The notes below the pieces were generated by a model. The model was not told where the DNA came from, searched no databases, and worked only from the letters and a program-made list of their open reading frames with translations. Positions 63,269 through 64,000 of a DNA stretch of 64,000 nucleotides are shown one piece after another. Position 1 is the stretch's first letter. The number at the start of each line of letters is the position of its first letter. Source of the stretch: Pedobacter roseus (GTDB taxonomy: Bacteria > Bacteroidota > Bacteroidia > Sphingobacteriales > Sphingobacteriaceae); the NCBI RefSeq assembly GCF_014395225.1, contig NZ_CP060723.1, positions 3,906,001-3,970,000 on the forward strand, written 5' to 3'. Made by a program: the position numbers and the translations under genes.

Positions 63269-64000
63269 TTGAAGAAACTTTACACATCCTTATTATTCTT
63301 TTTTATTTGCTTCAATTCGCTTGCGCAAATAAGAAACGTTGTGGTCGGAAAAGTAACCGACCCGCAGAACAAGCCCTTAGAACTTGTTAACATCAAAATT
63401 GTAGAAACCAACCAGTATGCCATCACCGATAAGAATGGTTTATTCAGGGTAAACGGAACAGAAACGAACAACATTTTAACGTTGGAATTTTCATTCATTG
63501 GTTTTCAAAGGTTAAGATTACCGTTAACCGTAAAAGAAGGCGAAACCAATTTGGGCAATATTGCTTTAAAAGTTCTTGATTTAAGTTTAGAGAACATTGA
63601 GATCAATGCCAAAAGGAATTATACGGGCCAAACCAACTCATCATTAATCATTACGAGAGACTTAATAGAACAGACGCCGGCATTGAGTGTAAATGATTTA
63701 TTGAATCAGATCCCGAACAGAAAAATCCAGCCACCATCTTTACAGAATGTACAGAATATCAATTTAAGGGCTGCTTATGCTCCAACAACAGATGGGAAAG
63801 GCGCTTTCGAATTAAATAATGCGTTTGGTATTGCCATTATTATGGATGGAAATACTATTAGCAATAATGCAAACATGCAAAGTTTTAATGCTGGTAGAGC
63901 AGGTGGAGTAGGCTTATCATTTGTAAAAAGCGGATCATACGGGATAAGAGGAACTGGCGACGACAAAACAGGATACACTGGCGATTACACCTTTGGTGGC
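63269..64000 (+). CDS. TonB-dependent receptor with regulatory domain (partial, runs off the window)
   Basis: The frame begins with TTG at 63269 (no ATG is available in the signal peptide region) and is open to the last base, giving 244 codons of the N-terminus. A signal peptide (KKLYTSLLFFFICFNSLAQ) is followed by a carboxypeptidase-regulatory domain (VVVGKVTDPQNKPLELVNIKI ... NGLFRV ... GFQRLRLPL). The plug domain follows (IEINAKRNYTG, TRDLIEQTPALSVNDLLNQIPN, DGNTIS). This is the SusC-like/TonB receptor layout for uptake of a polymer or siderophore across the outer membrane. The ligand and any SusD partner lie beyond the window. The TTG start is unusual but the signal peptide leaves little choice. 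Confidence 0.88.
   Translation, partial: MKKLYTSLLFFFICFNSLAQIRNVVVGKVTDPQNKPLELVNIKIVETNQYAITDKNGLFRVNGTETNNILTLEFSFIGFQRLRLPLTVKEGETNLGNIALKVLDLSLENIEINAKRNYTGQTNSSLIITRDLIEQTPALSVNDLLNQIPNRKIQPPSLQNVQNINLRAAYAPTTDGKGAFELNNAFGIAIIMDGNTISNNANMQSFNAGRAGGVGLSFVKSGSYGIRGTGDDKTGYTGDYTFGG

Noticed and set aside
1-64000. Insertion sequence, prophage or integrative element
   Set aside because: No transposase, integrase, recombinase or phage structural gene, and no target-site duplication with inverted ends, was recognised.
1-64000. tRNA or rRNA genes
   Set aside because: No cloverleaf or rRNA-like segment was noticed in the gene-free intervals; a covariance-model scan would be decisive.

Overview
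The window looks like chromosome of an AT-rich Bacteroidota, most likely Sphingobacteriaceae and close to Pedobacter (inference from gene families, not from a marker gene). Supporting signs are carboxypeptidase-regulatory-domain outer-membrane receptors, many lipoproteins, the fused Bacteroidota-type amidophosphoribosyltransferase, TAnnTTTG promoter boxes without clear Shine-Dalgarno sequences, and type VI secretion genes of the Bacteroidota subtype (TssD and VgrG). I saw no rRNA, tRNA, transposase, prophage or CRISPR array.

Layout. 1-6.3 kb: end of a surface protein, a PA0069-type radical SAM enzyme, an ATP-grasp ligase, a CAP-domain lipoprotein and clpC. 6.3-13 kb: two unusual tandem repeat fields (about 136-bp hairpin units and 42-bp units), a BLUF blue-light sensor, a DUF4394 lipoprotein, a GH18 chitinase with a fascin-like C-terminus and a DUF1569 protein. 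13-25 kb: a Crp-like regulator divergent from an SDR enzyme, an interrupted endo/exonuclease/phosphatase gene, ettA, two small paralogous membrane proteins, an SGNH esterase, a TonB-type outer-membrane protein overlapping a DUF1456 gene, and a DEFD-box RNA helicase. 25-33 kb: YkuK, SRPBCC and DUF4468 proteins, a porin-amt pair, a TIGR01212 radical SAM protein and an M57-like metalloprotease lipoprotein.

33.3-42.2 kb is the most interesting region: a minus-strand type VI secretion island. In transcription order it holds two tssD (Hcp) genes, a lipoprotein, an L,D-transpeptidase-like gene (frameshifted), vgrG, an unknown 312-residue protein, a PAAR-like protein with membrane segments (effector candidate), two tandem paralogous single-pass proteins (immunity candidates), two more membrane proteins (one frameshifted) and a decayed third copy of the putative immunity gene. 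Most junctions in the vgrG part overlap or are only a few bases long, so the genes are probably co-transcribed. The core T6SS sheath and baseplate genes are not in this window.

42.2-64 kb: an EEP-plus-discoidin lipoprotein, a repeat field, two APC amino-acid permeases, the membrane pyrophosphatase hppA, an OprO/P-like porin, MarC, an RsmB-type RNA methyltransferase, a periplasmic-binding-protein lipoprotein followed upstream by guaA, dCMP deaminase, a sugar MFS transporter split by a one-base deletion, a LysE exporter, an amidophosphoribosyltransferase and the start of another TonB-dependent receptor.

Five reading frames are disrupted: an in-frame stop at 15986, a decayed copy at 33338-33535, and one-base shifts near 33983, 40432 and 59033. 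Three of these lie in the type VI island. The homopolymer location of the shifts means either real decay or assembly errors.
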